In this document: positions 1 through 6,608 of the stretch, one piece after another
How positions within the stretch are numbered: the stretch's first letter is position 1
Layout: every line of letters begins with the position of its first letter
Source of the DNA: JBPCPM01 sp050999155
GTDB lineage: Bacteria; Actinomycetota; Thermoleophilia; Solirubrobacterales; 70-9
Assembly: GCA_050999155.1 (NCBI GenBank)
Contig: JBPCPM010000066.1
Location: forward strand, 1-15,885
DNA length: 15,885 nucleotides
Direction of reading: 5' to 3'
The notes under the pieces: model-generated
What the model was told of the DNA's origin: nothing
The model's input: only the letters and a program-made list of their open reading frames with translations
Databases searched by the model: none
Program-made: the position numbers and the translations under genes

Positions 1-507
1 CGGGATGTGCTCGAAGTTGGTGACGATGTCGCGTGTGGCCTGCCGGCGGCCGTCGGGGCTGGACGCGATCGCGTCGGCATGGGGCGCGGCGTCGGCCACC
101 AGCTTCTGCATCTGCAGGAAGTAACGGAGCGTGTCCTTGTAGGAATCGTCGTCTGCCGCCCAGCCGCCGGCCGGCGCCAGTGCGACCACGCTCTCGCCCG
201 CCCGCGCGCGGCGAGGTGCAGGGCAACGTAGCCGCCCAGCGAGTTGCCCACCAGGTGGGCGCGCTCGATGCCCGCGCGGTTTGAGGATCGTCTCGACCTG
301 TTCGACGAGCGCCTCGTCGCTGACCTCGCCCTCGATCGCCGGACCGCCCGCGTGGCCGGGCACGGTGGGAGCCACCACCTCGTGCCGGCCCTCCAGCTGG
401 GGCAGGACGAGCTCCCACGTCCGCCACGTGTCGGTGAACCCGTGCAGACAGACCATGGGCGGCCCCTCGCCGCCGCGGTGGGACCGGGTGAATCCGGGTC
501 CGGCCAC
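1..507 (-). CDS. alpha/beta hydrolase, 3' end off window, with two compensating frameshifts
   Basis: Hydrolase of the alpha/beta fold; the substrate cannot be told. Reading from GTG at 507 gives VAGPGFTRSHRGGEGPPMVC followed by LHGFTDTW, the usual oxyanion-hole HG region after strand 3, then a WELVLPQLEG helix and an APTVPGHAGG loop. The nucleophile elbow GNSLGG (231-249) lies in a different frame from the rest. An extra base in the T run at 280-282 shifts the frame and a missing base near 196-203 restores it. With both repaired the protein reads ILNRAGIERAHLVGNSLGGY, then LAARGRAESVVALAPAGGW. As sequenced, about 27 residues including the catalytic serine are scrambled, although no stop appears. 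The start lies 9 bases after the ferritin stop, so the two genes are probably cotranscribed. The Asp/His part of the triad is outside the window. The family call is firm; whether the gene is truly broken is uncertain. Confidence 0.8.
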   Translation of the reverse strand, partial: MAGPGFTRSHRGGEGPPMVCLHGFTDTWRTWELVLPQLEGRHEVVAPTVPGHAGGPAIEGEVSDEALVEQVETILKPRGHRARPPGGQLAGRLRCPAPRRARAGESVVALAPAGGWAADDDSYKDTLRYFLQMQKLVADAAPHADAIASSPDGRRQATRDIVTNFEHIP

Positions 508-516
508 GGGCGGCTG

Positions 517-1044
517 CTACCCGCCGGCCGGCCCAGGCGCCGTCGGGTCGGCGCTCTCCTGTCCGAACGACTCGCGGACGATGAACTCCTCGGCCAGCAA
601 CGGGTTGTCGTCGGCGCGTTCCATCACGGTCAGCAGGTCGGACATCGTGGCGACCTCCTCGACCTGCTCCTTGAGGAACCACTGCATGAAGTGCTCGGAG
701 AGCAGGTCGGACTCGTCGCGGGCGATCTGGGAGAGCTCGGCGATCTGCTTGGAGACCTCACGCTCCTGCTCGAGGGCCAGCTCGACGGGCTCCTTGGGGT
801 TCGAGAAATCGCACTTGGGCTCGGACACGCCGGGGATGGGCGCCGGCTGGTCGGTGTCGAGCAGGTAGCGGACCATCATCAGCGCGTGCCCGCGCTCTTC
901 CATCGCCTGGTCGTAGAAGAACGACGCCAGCCGGGGCAGGGTGTGGGCGTCGTACCAGACGGCGATGGCCAGGTACTGCTGCATGGCGGCGAACTCGTGG
1001 GCGACCTGGCCTTGCAGGGCATCGACGAAGCGCTTGGCGGGCAT
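517..1044 (-). CDS. ftnA: ferritin, non-haem, FtnA type
   Basis: Iron-storage protein expected to form a 24-subunit cytosolic shell that oxidises Fe(II) and stores ferric mineral. The 175-residue length is normal for bacterial ferritin. The ferroxidase ligands fall at the same numbers as in E. coli FtnA: E17, E50, H53, E94, Q127 and E130, with E49, E126 and E129 available for the third iron site. No haem-ligand methionine typical of bacterioferritin is evident in helix B. The C-terminal tail (about residues 160-175) is Pro/Gly/Ala-rich and probably disordered. The ATG start has a good AAGGAG site 4 bases upstream. A TAGAGT sequence on the minus strand at 1097-1092 could serve as a -10 box, but I see no clear -35. 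The alpha/beta hydrolase follows after 9 bases. Confidence 0.95.
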   Translation of the reverse strand: MPAKRFVDALQGQVAHEFAAMQQYLAIAVWYDAHTLPRLASFFYDQAMEERGHALMMVRYLLDTDQPAPIPGVSEPKCDFSNPKEPVELALEQEREVSKQIAELSQIARDESDLLSEHFMQWFLKEQVEEVATMSDLLTVMERADDNPLLAEEFIVRESFGQESADPTAPGPAGG

Positions 1045-1106
1045 GGGTCTCCTTGTGGGCGGGGCGGCCGGCGAGGCCAGGATCGATTGGGACTCTATCG
1101 GCCGTC

Positions 1107-1133
1107 CCCGGCGCTCTTGGCGCCACAGCCGGG
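1107..1133 (-). terminator. GC-rich hairpin after the nucleotidyltransferase gene
   Basis: A perfect stem GGCGC-CAAGA-GCGCC (minus strand, 1124-1110) sits inside weaker outer arms CCGGG/CCCGG at 1129-1133 and 1107-1111. It lies 21 bases past the nucleotidyltransferase stop and upstream of the ferritin gene. There is no U-tract, as is common for terminators in GC-rich actinobacteria. It may separate the two transcripts; function is inferred from position only. Confidence 0.4.
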
Positions 1134-1153
1134 AGGCGCTTGGTGAGCCGGAC

Positions 1154-1708
1154 CTAGCCGCTCGCTCGTGCGAGAAGCTCCTCGACCCTCTGCGACCGAG
1201 GGTCGTCGGGGGCGAACAGGTGCGACGACCAGCGCCGTACCTCGCCCGGATCGAGGTCGTCGGTCACGACGAGCATCTGCTCGATGTCGATCCAGTCCTT
1301 GGGCCGGCCGAAAGCGGCCTTGCAGACCAGAAGATGCTCGGGCGCCAGGATCGGGATCTGGCGGTCGGCGAAGGGCACGCGGCGGCGACGGTCGGCCATC
1401 GCCTCGTGGATGGGGTCGGTGGTGAAGAACAGGTCGACCGGGGTCGATCCCCACCACCAGCGGCCCTGCCCCTCGCGCTGCGGGTCCGCGTGCTCGGAGC
1501 GCGCGATGCCGAGCGGCGCGAGGACGGCCTCGACGCGGTCGATCGCCGAGGGCTCGACGAAGATGTTGCAGTCGATGTCCAGCGTCGAGCGCGGCTCTGC
1601 GTAGTAGGCCAGGGCGAGGGCCCCGCCGAACGCGTGGGGCAGGCGGGCGGCCGCCAGCGCCTCGTCGAGGGCCAGGACCTTGTCCTTGAGCCCTGGCTCG
1701 TCGCTCAC
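1154..1708 (-). CDS. nucleotidyltransferase-fold protein, AbiEii/MNT-like, possible toxin
   Basis: A 184-residue protein with the nucleotidyltransferase (DNA polymerase beta-like) pattern. HAFGGALALAYY (25-36) supplies the GG element, followed by STLDIDCNIFV with the metal-binding pair D44 and D46. VDLFF later may carry the third acid. LVCKAAFGRPKDWIDIEQML resembles the Lys/Asp-rich C-terminal helix of AbiEii and DUF6036-type proteins. Such enzymes transfer nucleotides to tRNA or protein in type IV toxin-antitoxin and abortive-infection systems; that role here is inference. The GTG start at 1708 is chosen because it overlaps the upstream stop as GTGA, which implies coupled translation with the 158-residue partner. 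Longer readings upstream are the partner gene in another frame. The fold call is good; the biological role is open. Confidence 0.75.
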   Translation of the reverse strand: MSDEPGLKDKVLALDEALAAARLPHAFGGALALAYYAEPRSTLDIDCNIFVEPSAIDRVEAVLAPLGIARSEHADPQREGQGRWWWGSTPVDLFFTTDPIHEAMADRRRRVPFADRQIPILAPEHLLVCKAAFGRPKDWIDIEQMLVVTDDLDPGEVRRWSSHLFAPDDPRSQRVEELLARASG

Positions 1709-2181
1709 CCGGCACCCGCGCCCAGGGGCGGAAAGGCGAGCGCTCCCGGTGTGCGGACGCGGCCGGTCGCGTCGGCCAGGTCCAGCAGCTCGACGAGTGC
1801 TCGGCCCCGCTGATCCAGGGATGTCCCCACCCACTGCGCGGCGGCCCGTTCGGCGGACGTCGCCGCGCCCGCGTCCTGCAGCCCGGCCCGGAGCACTCGT
1901 GCAAGCGGGGCGCTGATCCGTTCCCCCCGGGCGAGCGCGGAGGCCAGCCTTGCCGCCGCGCTCGTGGTCTCGGACACCGCGACGGGCGCCCCGGCCCGTC
2001 GGGCAGCGTCCATTGCCTGCGCGGTGGTGATCGCGCCGTGCGAGCGGCTCGCTGCCTTGGCGGCGAGCTCCGGCGAGAGCTCACGGAAGCTCACCAGGGT
2101 GCGGCTACGCGGTCCCGAGGATGTGGTCTGCGAGATCCGCAGCTCCCAGGACCCGTTGGGCCGGGGGGTGGCGTAGGCCAT
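1705..2181 (-). CDS. uncharacterised 158-residue protein coupled to the nucleotidyltransferase
   Basis: I do not recognise a named family. The N-terminus, MAYATPRPNGSWELRISQTT then a Gly-Pro-Arg-Ser-Arg-Thr-Leu stretch and SFRELS, looks like a short beta-rich module that might bind nucleic acid or the partner. The middle and C-terminal part is Ala-rich and helical (AQAMDAARRAGAPVA, AARLASALARGERI). No helix-turn-helix is obvious. The stop overlaps the nucleotidyltransferase start as GTGA, and by the gene order of type IV modules this would be the antitoxin position. The ATG at 2181 is preferred because a TATTAT box ends 7 bases before it, which fits a leaderless mRNA, and because a palindrome ends at the start codon. 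Antitoxin or regulator is inference from context. Confidence 0.65.
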   Translation of the reverse strand: MAYATPRPNGSWELRISQTTSSGPRSRTLVSFRELSPELAAKAASRSHGAITTAQAMDAARRAGAPVAVSETTSAAARLASALARGERISAPLARVLRAGLQDAGAATSAERAAAQWVGTSLDQRGRALVELLDLADATGRVRTPGALAFPPLGAGAG

Positions 2182-2201
2182 AGTGGGAATAATACCCACT
2201 A
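2181..2201 (-). promoter_or_regulatory. palindromic operator over a leaderless -10 box
   Basis: Arms TAGTGGG (2181-2187) and CCCACTA (2195-2201) form a perfect 7-base inverted repeat with a 7-base AT-only centre. The centre holds TATTAT on the minus strand (2194-2189), a 5/6 match to the -10 consensus, 7 bases before the ATG. No -35 match is seen at the usual distance. A repressor bound here would block transcription of the 158-residue protein and nucleotidyltransferase pair, so autoregulation is likely by analogy with toxin-antitoxin operons. Confidence 0.6.
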
Positions 2202-2234
2202 GTTGGCAATTGGGGGGGGATCCGACCAGCGCGG

Positions 2235-2307
2235 CCCCTTCGGTCCCCACACTCCCGAGGTGGGGGCCGCTACCGGCTCGGGAGGCCCGTTTACGGACCC
2301 GAAGGGG
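2235..2307. repeat. nested inverted repeat between divergent toxin-antitoxin-like operons
   Basis: Outer arms CCCCTTCGGTCC (2235-2246) and GGACCCGAAGGGG (2295-2307) pair with one bulged base. Inner arms CTCCCGAG (2252-2259) and CTCGGGAG (2277-2284) pair perfectly. A competing hairpin GGTCCCCAC (2242-2250) with GTGGGGGCC (2260-2268) pairs at 8 of 9 positions and cannot coexist with the first fold. It lies upstream of both flanking operons, so it is not a terminator for either. It fills most of the 162-base intergenic space. Confidence 0.6.
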
Positions 2308-2343
2308 AAAATCAGTGCTGTGTCTACGTGATACTGTGTAAGT

Positions 2344-2583
2344 GTGAAGAATATCACCGTGACGGTGCCAGAGGACGTCTACCGCGAGGCGCGCATCCGC
2401 GCGGCCGAGCGAGACACGTCTGTCAGCGCGCTCGTGGCCGGCTACCTGCGCTCGCTCGGCTCCCAGGAGGAGGAGCTCCAGCGGCTCGAGCGCCGACAAC
2501 GCGAGCTCGTCTCCGAACTCGAGAGCTTCACGGCCGGCGATCGCCTCGACAGAGACGAGCTGCACCGCCGTGCGGTTCGCTGA
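2344..2583 (+). CDS. vapB: ribbon-helix-helix antitoxin (VapB/CopG type)
   Basis: A 79-residue antitoxin expected to bind its operator as a dimer and to neutralise the PIN toxin encoded next. The N-terminal KNITVTVPEDVYREARIRAA followed by ERDTSVSALVAGYLRSL (to about residue 38) is a classic ribbon-helix-helix: one beta strand, two helices and an S-x-S-x-L turn. Residues 40-79 are charged and helical, suited to wrapping the toxin. The start is GTG at 2344. No Shine-Dalgarno is present, and GATACT at 2330-2335 could be a -10 box for a leaderless mRNA. The 3' end overlaps vapC by 14 bases. The family assignment is firm. Confidence 0.88.
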   Translation: MKNITVTVPEDVYREARIRAAERDTSVSALVAGYLRSLGSQEEELQRLERRQRELVSELESFTAGDRLDRDELHRRAVR

Positions 2584-2977
2584 CACGAACGTCCTGCTCT
2601 ACGCGATCTCCCGCGATCCCGTCGAGCAGGAGAAGGCGGCCGCGGCGACGGAGATCCTGGCCGGCCGCGACGTTGCCCTCTCGGTCCAGGTCATCCAGGA
2701 GTTCTACGTCCAGGCCACGCGCCGGACCCGCAGCGATCGGCTGACCCACGCGCAGGCCATCGGGCTCGTCGAGTCGTTCCTGCGGTTTCCGGTCATCGAT
2801 CTCTCGCCGCCGATCATGTTGGCAGCGGCCGCCACCAGCGACCGGTTCCAGATCTCCTACTGGGACGCGGCGATCATCGAGGCGGCCCGCCGCCTGGGGT
2901 GCTCGACGGTCCTCTCGGAGGACCTCAACACCGGGCAGGACTACGCCGGCGTCCGGGTCGAGAACCCGTTCGCCTGA
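2570..2977 (+). CDS. vapC: PIN-domain ribonuclease toxin (VapC)
   Basis: A 135-residue PIN-domain toxin, a Mg-dependent RNase that typically cleaves tRNA or rRNA. The acidic site is complete: D5 in FADTNVLLYA, E44 in VIQEFYVQA, D99 in SYWDAAIIEAA and D118 in LSEDLNTG. The length is typical for VapC. The start is GTG at 2570, inside the end of vapB, so expression is coupled to the antitoxin. The stop is only 11 bases from the convergent end of typA and no terminator hairpin is visible between them. Nothing suggests inactivation. Confidence 0.9.
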   Translation: MRFADTNVLLYAISRDPVEQEKAAAATEILAGRDVALSVQVIQEFYVQATRRTRSDRLTHAQAIGLVESFLRFPVIDLSPPIMLAAAATSDRFQISYWDAAIIEAARRLGCSTVLSEDLNTGQDYAGVRVENPFA

Positions 2978-2988
2978 AGCAGGCCGGC

Positions 2989-4857
2989 TCAGCCCGCCTC
3001 GGTCGACCGCGCCCTTCTCGAGGCCTTGACCCGGTCGGTCTTGGCCAGCTCGACCTTGCGTAGGCGGATGTTGTCGGGGGTGATCTCCACGGACTCGTCG
3101 TCGCGGATGTGCTCGATGGCCTCCTCGAGCGAGAGGAGCTTTGGCGGGATCAGGCGCACGAGCAGGTCGGCGCTCGCTGCCCGGACGTTGGTCTGGTGTT
3201 TTTCCTTGATCGCGTTGACGTCAAGGTCCTCGCCGCGGGCGTTCTCGCCGATGACCATCCCCTCGTAGACCTCCGCGCCCGGGCCGATGAACATCTGGCC
3301 CCGCTCCTGGAGACTGAACAGGGCGAAGCTCGCGCTGGCGCCCGAGCGGTCGGCCACCAGCGATCCGGTGGGACGGGTGCGCAGCTCGCCGACCCACGGC
3401 TCCCAGCGGTCGAAGACCTGGTGCACGAGGCCGGTGCCGCGGGTCTCGGTGAGCATCTCGGTGCGAAAGCCGATCAGCCCGCGGGCGGGGACGAGGAACT
3501 CCATCCGCACCCAGCCGGTCGAGTGGTTGACCATCTGCTCCATCCGGCCCTTGCGCGCAGCGAGCGCCTGGGTGAGCACGCCGACGTACTCCTCGGGAAC
3601 GTCGATCGTCAGCCGCTCGACGGGTTCATGACGCGTGCCGTCGATCTCGCGGGTCAGCACGCGCGGCTGGCCGGCGGTCAGCTCGAAGCCCTCGCGGCGC
3701 ATCGTCTCCAGCAGCACGACCAGCTGCAGCTCGCCGCGGCCCTGGACCTCCCAGGAGTCGGGGCGCTCGGTGTCGTTGACGCGCAGCGAGACGTTGCCGA
3801 TCAGTTCGCGGTCGAGGCGGTCCTTGATCTGGCGGGCCGTCAGCTTGCTGCCGCTGCGGCCGGCCAGGGGCGAGGTGTTGGCGCCTACCACGATCACCAG
3901 CGACGGCTCGTCGACGCTGATCACCGGCAGCGGGCGGGGGTCCTCGGGGTCGGCCAGGGTCTCGCCGATCATCACGTCCGGAAGGCCGGCCACGGCGATG
4001 ATCTCCCCCGGGCCGGCCTGCTCGGCCTCGACCCGGGCCAGGGCCTCGGTGATGTAGAGCTTGGAGACCGTGGCTCGCTCGATCGAGCCGTCGGTCCGGC
4101 ACCAGGCCAGCGGCTTGCCGGCCTGGATGGTGCCGTGCCGGACCCGGCACATGGCCAGGCGCCCGACGTAGTCGTCGGCGTCGAGGTTCGTCACGTAGGC
4201 CTGCAGCGGGTGGTCGGGCTCGTGGACCGGCCCGGGGACGTGGGAGAGGATCAGGTCCATCAGGGGCGCCAGGTCGGTGCCCGGCTCGCCCTCGGTCAGC
4301 GAAGCCCAGCCTTCGCGGGCGTTGGTGTAGACGATGGGAAACTCGATCTGCGACTCGTCGGCGTCGAGGTCCAGGAACAGCTCGTAGACCTCGTCGACGA
4401 CCTCTGCGATCCGGGCATCGGGCCGGTCGACCTTGTTGACGACGAGCACCACCGGCAGCCGGGCCTCCAGCGCCTTGCGCAGGACGAACCGCGTCTGGGG
4501 CAGCGGGCCCTCGGAGGAGTCGACGAGCAGCAGCACCCCATCGACCATGGTCAGGCCGCGCTCGACTTCCCCGCCGAAGTCGGCGTGGCCGGGGGTGTCG
4601 ACGATGTTGAGCTTCGTGCCCTTGTAGTCGACCGCCGTGTTCTTGGCGAGGATCGTGATCCCCTTCTCGCGCTCGAGGTCGGTCGAGTCCATGACCCGCT
4701 CCGAGACATCCTGGCCCTCGCGGAAGGCGCCGGACTGCCACAGCATCGCGTCGACCAGCGTCGTCTTTCCGTGGTCGACGTGGGCAACGATCGCGATGTT
4801 GCGCAGATCGTCGCGGCGGACGGCGTTCGGGGATGCGGGGTCGGTGGAGGTGCTCAT
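2989..4857 (-). CDS. typA: ribosome-associated GTPase TypA/BipA
   Basis: A translation-factor GTPase of the EF-G family that binds the 70S ribosome and assists 50S assembly and stress adaptation. The 622-residue length is normal. G1 is AHVDHGKTT (25-33), the switch I region ends in REKGIT (63-68), G3 is DTPGH (87-91) and G4 is NKVD (141-144). Domain II, the EF-G-like domains III and V (ERLTIDVPEEYVG; HSTGWVRMEFLVPARGLIGF), and the TypA-specific C-terminal domain with ENARGEDLDVNAIKEKHQTN and RLIPPKLLSLEEA all follow in order. The extra N-terminal residues 1-16 are Ser/Thr/Pro-rich. There is no Shine-Dalgarno before the ATG. It is the only clear housekeeping gene in a stretch otherwise filled with toxin-antitoxin genes. 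Confidence 0.97.
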   Translation of the reverse strand: MSTSTDPASPNAVRRDDLRNIAIVAHVDHGKTTLVDAMLWQSGAFREGQDVSERVMDSTDLEREKGITILAKNTAVDYKGTKLNIVDTPGHADFGGEVERGLTMVDGVLLLVDSSEGPLPQTRFVLRKALEARLPVVLVVNKVDRPDARIAEVVDEVYELFLDLDADESQIEFPIVYTNAREGWASLTEGEPGTDLAPLMDLILSHVPGPVHEPDHPLQAYVTNLDADDYVGRLAMCRVRHGTIQAGKPLAWCRTDGSIERATVSKLYITEALARVEAEQAGPGEIIAVAGLPDVMIGETLADPEDPRPLPVISVDEPSLVIVVGANTSPLAGRSGSKLTARQIKDRLDRELIGNVSLRVNDTERPDSWEVQGRGELQLVVLLETMRREGFELTAGQPRVLTREIDGTRHEPVERLTIDVPEEYVGVLTQALAARKGRMEQMVNHSTGWVRMEFLVPARGLIGFRTEMLTETRGTGLVHQVFDRWEPWVGELRTRPTGSLVADRSGASASFALFSLQERGQMFIGPGAEVYEGMVIGENARGEDLDVNAIKEKHQTNVRAASADLLVRLIPPKLLSLEEAIEHIRDDESVEITPDNIRLRKVELAKTDRVKASRRARSTEAG

Positions 4858-4867
4858 GGGGGCGGGG

Positions 4868-4972
4868 GATGGTACGGACCGGAGGCCTGCGGGCCGGGTA
4901 CGGGTGCCGGACGTCGCAGTTGTCGAAGGGCCCGGCGGCCCGGTGATGGTCGTCTACGAGCGCGAGCTCTGA
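4868..4972 (+). other. short open stretch, possible gene remnant
   Basis: Between typA and the second PIN gene the plus strand reads PDVAVVEGPGGPVMVVYERE and ends at a TGA (4970-4972). The composition and codon use look like the C-terminus of a real protein, but upstream the frame only continues antisense into typA and no start with a ribosome binding site is visible. A GTG at 4904 would give just 22 residues. It may be the stump of a displaced gene or chance; the rest of the 4858-4981 gap shows nothing else. Confidence 0.2.
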
Positions 4973-4981
4973 GGCGGGTCG

Positions 4982-5413
4982 TCACTGGGGTTCCGGTAGG
5001 ACCCACAGGCCCTCTCGTGCGGCCGCCGCCCCGAGGCGATCATCCATGCACACGACCTCGGCCCGGGCCGAGCCCGTCCCGTTCCACGTCAGGGCGGCTG
5101 CGAGCTGTAGTGCATCGGCGGTGCGTAGCGGATGCACGGCGAGCCCGCGCGCCGCGCCCGCGCGAATCGCGTCGGTGGGCTGCACCTGCGCCCAGGAATC
5201 GGCGAGCTCTGCGAGCACCGCCAAGGCCTGACGGGTCGTCCGCGCGTCCAGCGACCCCTCGCGCTCGCGCCGGCGCACCGCCGATGTGCACTCGACCGGC
5301 GTACCCCACCAGACGATGAGCTCGGCGTCCTCGGCGACGAGGTGGCGCATGGCCGCCGATCGCTCTTCGTCCACGAGCAGCGGCACGATGGCCGATGCGT
5401 CCCAGAAGCGCAC
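4982..5413 (-). CDS. vapC: PIN-domain ribonuclease toxin (VapC), paired with a Phd-type antitoxin
   Basis: A 143-residue PIN-domain toxin. The start is VRFWDASAIVPLLVDEE (D5), followed by TPVECTSAVRRRE (E41), LRTADALQLAAAL (D100) and VCMDDRLGAAA (D124/D125), giving the four-acid metal site of the VapC superfamily. The predicted action is Mg-dependent RNA cleavage in the cytosol. GTG at 5413 is chosen because it lies 4 bases after the antitoxin stop and gives the canonical Phe-x-Asp-Ala-Ser N-terminus; upstream extension runs through the antitoxin gene in another frame. It is distant in sequence from the PIN protein at 2570-2977 (different flanks of each acid), so it is not a recent duplicate. 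Confidence 0.88.
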   Translation of the reverse strand: MRFWDASAIVPLLVDEERSAAMRHLVAEDAELIVWWGTPVECTSAVRRREREGSLDARTTRQALAVLAELADSWAQVQPTDAIRAGAARGLAVHPLRTADALQLAAALTWNGTGSARAEVVCMDDRLGAAAAREGLWVLPEPQ

Positions 5414-5417
5414 CGCG

Positions 5418-5705
5418 CTAGCGGTCCTCGCGGCGGTCCTCGAGCAGCGCAGAGAGGGTGTCGGCCCCGGTCGGGGAGCCTCTCGGCCGGTCGAGGAAGT
5501 CAGGCGCCAGTGGGCGTCGGGCGGCGCGGACCAGGCCGTCCCGTTCCAGCTCGGCAAGCGCGGTGTCGGCACGATCCACGGGAAGGATCCGAGCGACCGG
5601 CGTTCCCCGGTCGGTGATGAGCACCTCTTCGCCCGCGCGCACCTTGGCCAGGTACTCGGAGAGGCGTGCCTTGACCTGGCTGATCGCCGCGACCGTCATG
5701 ATCAT
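5418..5705 (-). CDS. antitoxin, Phd/YefM family
   Basis: A 95-residue antitoxin. The Phd/YefM DNA-binding fold covers residues 1-45: AAISQVKARLSEYLAKVRAG, then EEVLITDRGTPVARILPV, the hallmark EEVxITxxGxPVAxI hairpin. The C-terminal half is charged and probably disordered until it binds the PIN toxin. ATG at 5705 and ATG at 5699 are both possible; the second gives MTVAAISQVK, the more usual family start. A perfect palindrome lies 16 bases upstream at 5721-5737 and is the likely autoregulatory operator. It is cotranscribed with the PIN gene, 4 bases away. Confidence 0.88.
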   Translation of the reverse strand: MIMTVAAISQVKARLSEYLAKVRAGEEVLITDRGTPVARILPVDRADTALAELERDGLVRAARRPLAPDFLDRPRGSPTGADTLSALLEDRREDR

Positions 5706-5720
5706 CGAGACTACCAGCTA

Positions 5721-5737
5721 GTGACCTATATGGTCAC
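5721..5737. promoter_or_regulatory. palindromic operator of the Phd/PIN operon
   Basis: GTGACCTATATGGTCAC has perfect 6-base arms around a 5-base AT core. It lies 16 bases before the antitoxin ATG. On the minus strand TTGTGA overlaps its left arm and TAGTCT lies 20 bases further on, an imperfect promoter. Position and symmetry match operators bound by Phd/YefM dimers; binding is inferred. Confidence 0.55.
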
Positions 5738-5753
5738 AACCCGTGCAGGCCTG

Positions 5754-6608
5754 TCAGGCGCTCCGCGTCCGGTACAGGCGGCTGGTGATCGGCGCGAAGA
5801 CGGCGGTCAGGACGATCGCCGTGACCAACACGATCGCCACGTCGCCCCCCGCGACGTTGCCGGCCATCAGGCCCCGCGAGGCGGTAGCCAGCGTCGAGAT
5901 CGGGTTCACGTCGACGAAAGCCTCCAGCGCCGACGGAAGCGTGCTCGGATCGACGAAGACGTTGGACAGGAACGTGAGCGGGAAGATCGTCATGAAGCCG
6001 GCGTTCATCACCGCGTTGGGCGAGCGCATGAGCAGTCCCAGCGTGGAGAACACCCACGAGAGGCCGAAGGCGAAGGCCACCACCAGGGCCAGCGCGGCCG
6101 CGACGCCGCCGATGCCAGCCTCGGGCCGGAAGCCGAGGATCACCCCGACGACGATGATCACGGTCCCCGCGATCAGGTAGCGGACGCTGTCGCCGAGCAG
6201 GGCTCCCAGCAGCGGGGCGGGCTGCCAGATGGGCAGCGAGCGGAACCGGTCGATCACGCCCTTCGTCAGGTCCGTGTTCAGCGCGATGCCCGAGTACACG
6301 GTGGTGAACAGCACCGACATGACCAGCACCCCGGGCAGGATGTACTGGAGGTAGTCGCCGGTCGAGCCCGAGATGGCGCCTCCGAACAGGTAGGTGAACA
6401 TCAGCACGAACATCACCGGCGTGATCGTCACGTCGAGCAGCTGCTCGGGCACGTGCTTGACCTTGAGCATGCCGCGCCAGCCGAAGGTCAGGGCGGCCGA
6501 GATCGGGCTCGGGCGGGCCGGGCGCTCGGTGGACGCTAAGGCCTTGATCACGGCTGCGCGGTCGGCGGCCTCGACGGATGTCTCGGGGGCTCCGGCCCGC
6601 TTGGTCAT
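5754..6608 (-). CDS. ABC-2 type exporter permease, DrrB-like
   Basis: A 284-residue integral membrane protein with about six hydrophobic segments after a cytosolic N-terminus of about 40 residues. TITPVMFVLMFTYLFGGAI and the segment ILPGVLVMSVLFTTVYSGIAL contain the EQLLDVTITP and SGIALNTDLTKGVIDRFRSL elements found in DrrB/ABC2 permeases of drug and lipid exporters. NPISTLATASRGLMAG near the C-terminus is also typical. Its ATG overlaps the stop of the ATPase gene as ATGA, so the two subunits are made in coupled fashion. The substrate is unknown; DrrB in Streptomyces exports anthracyclines, and homologues move other hydrophobic compounds. It is the last gene of the minus-strand operon before the Phd/PIN pair. 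Confidence 0.9.
   Translation of the reverse strand: MTKRAGAPETSVEAADRAAVIKALASTERPARPSPISAALTFGWRGMLKVKHVPEQLLDVTITPVMFVLMFTYLFGGAISGSTGDYLQYILPGVLVMSVLFTTVYSGIALNTDLTKGVIDRFRSLPIWQPAPLLGALLGDSVRYLIAGTVIIVVGVILGFRPEAGIGGVAAALALVVAFAFGLSWVFSTLGLLMRSPNAVMNAGFMTIFPLTFLSNVFVDPSTLPSALEAFVDVNPISTLATASRGLMAGNVAGGDVAIVLVTAIVLTAVFAPITSRLYRTRSA

Noticed and set aside
244..1146. A 300-codon plus-strand open frame across hydrolase and ferritin
   Set aside because: It is antisense to ferritin with all six ferroxidase ligands, and has no domain similarity or ribosome binding site.
2210..2220. G run near 2211-2219 as a phase-variable tract
   Set aside because: It lies outside the flanking coding regions and not at a promoter spacer; a single sequence shows no length variation.
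3109..5319. A 736-codon open frame on the plus strand opposite typA
   Set aside because: It is antisense to a convincing TypA protein; its Gly/Ala/Val/Leu/Asp/His/Gln-rich composition is what GC-rich third codon positions create on the opposite strand.
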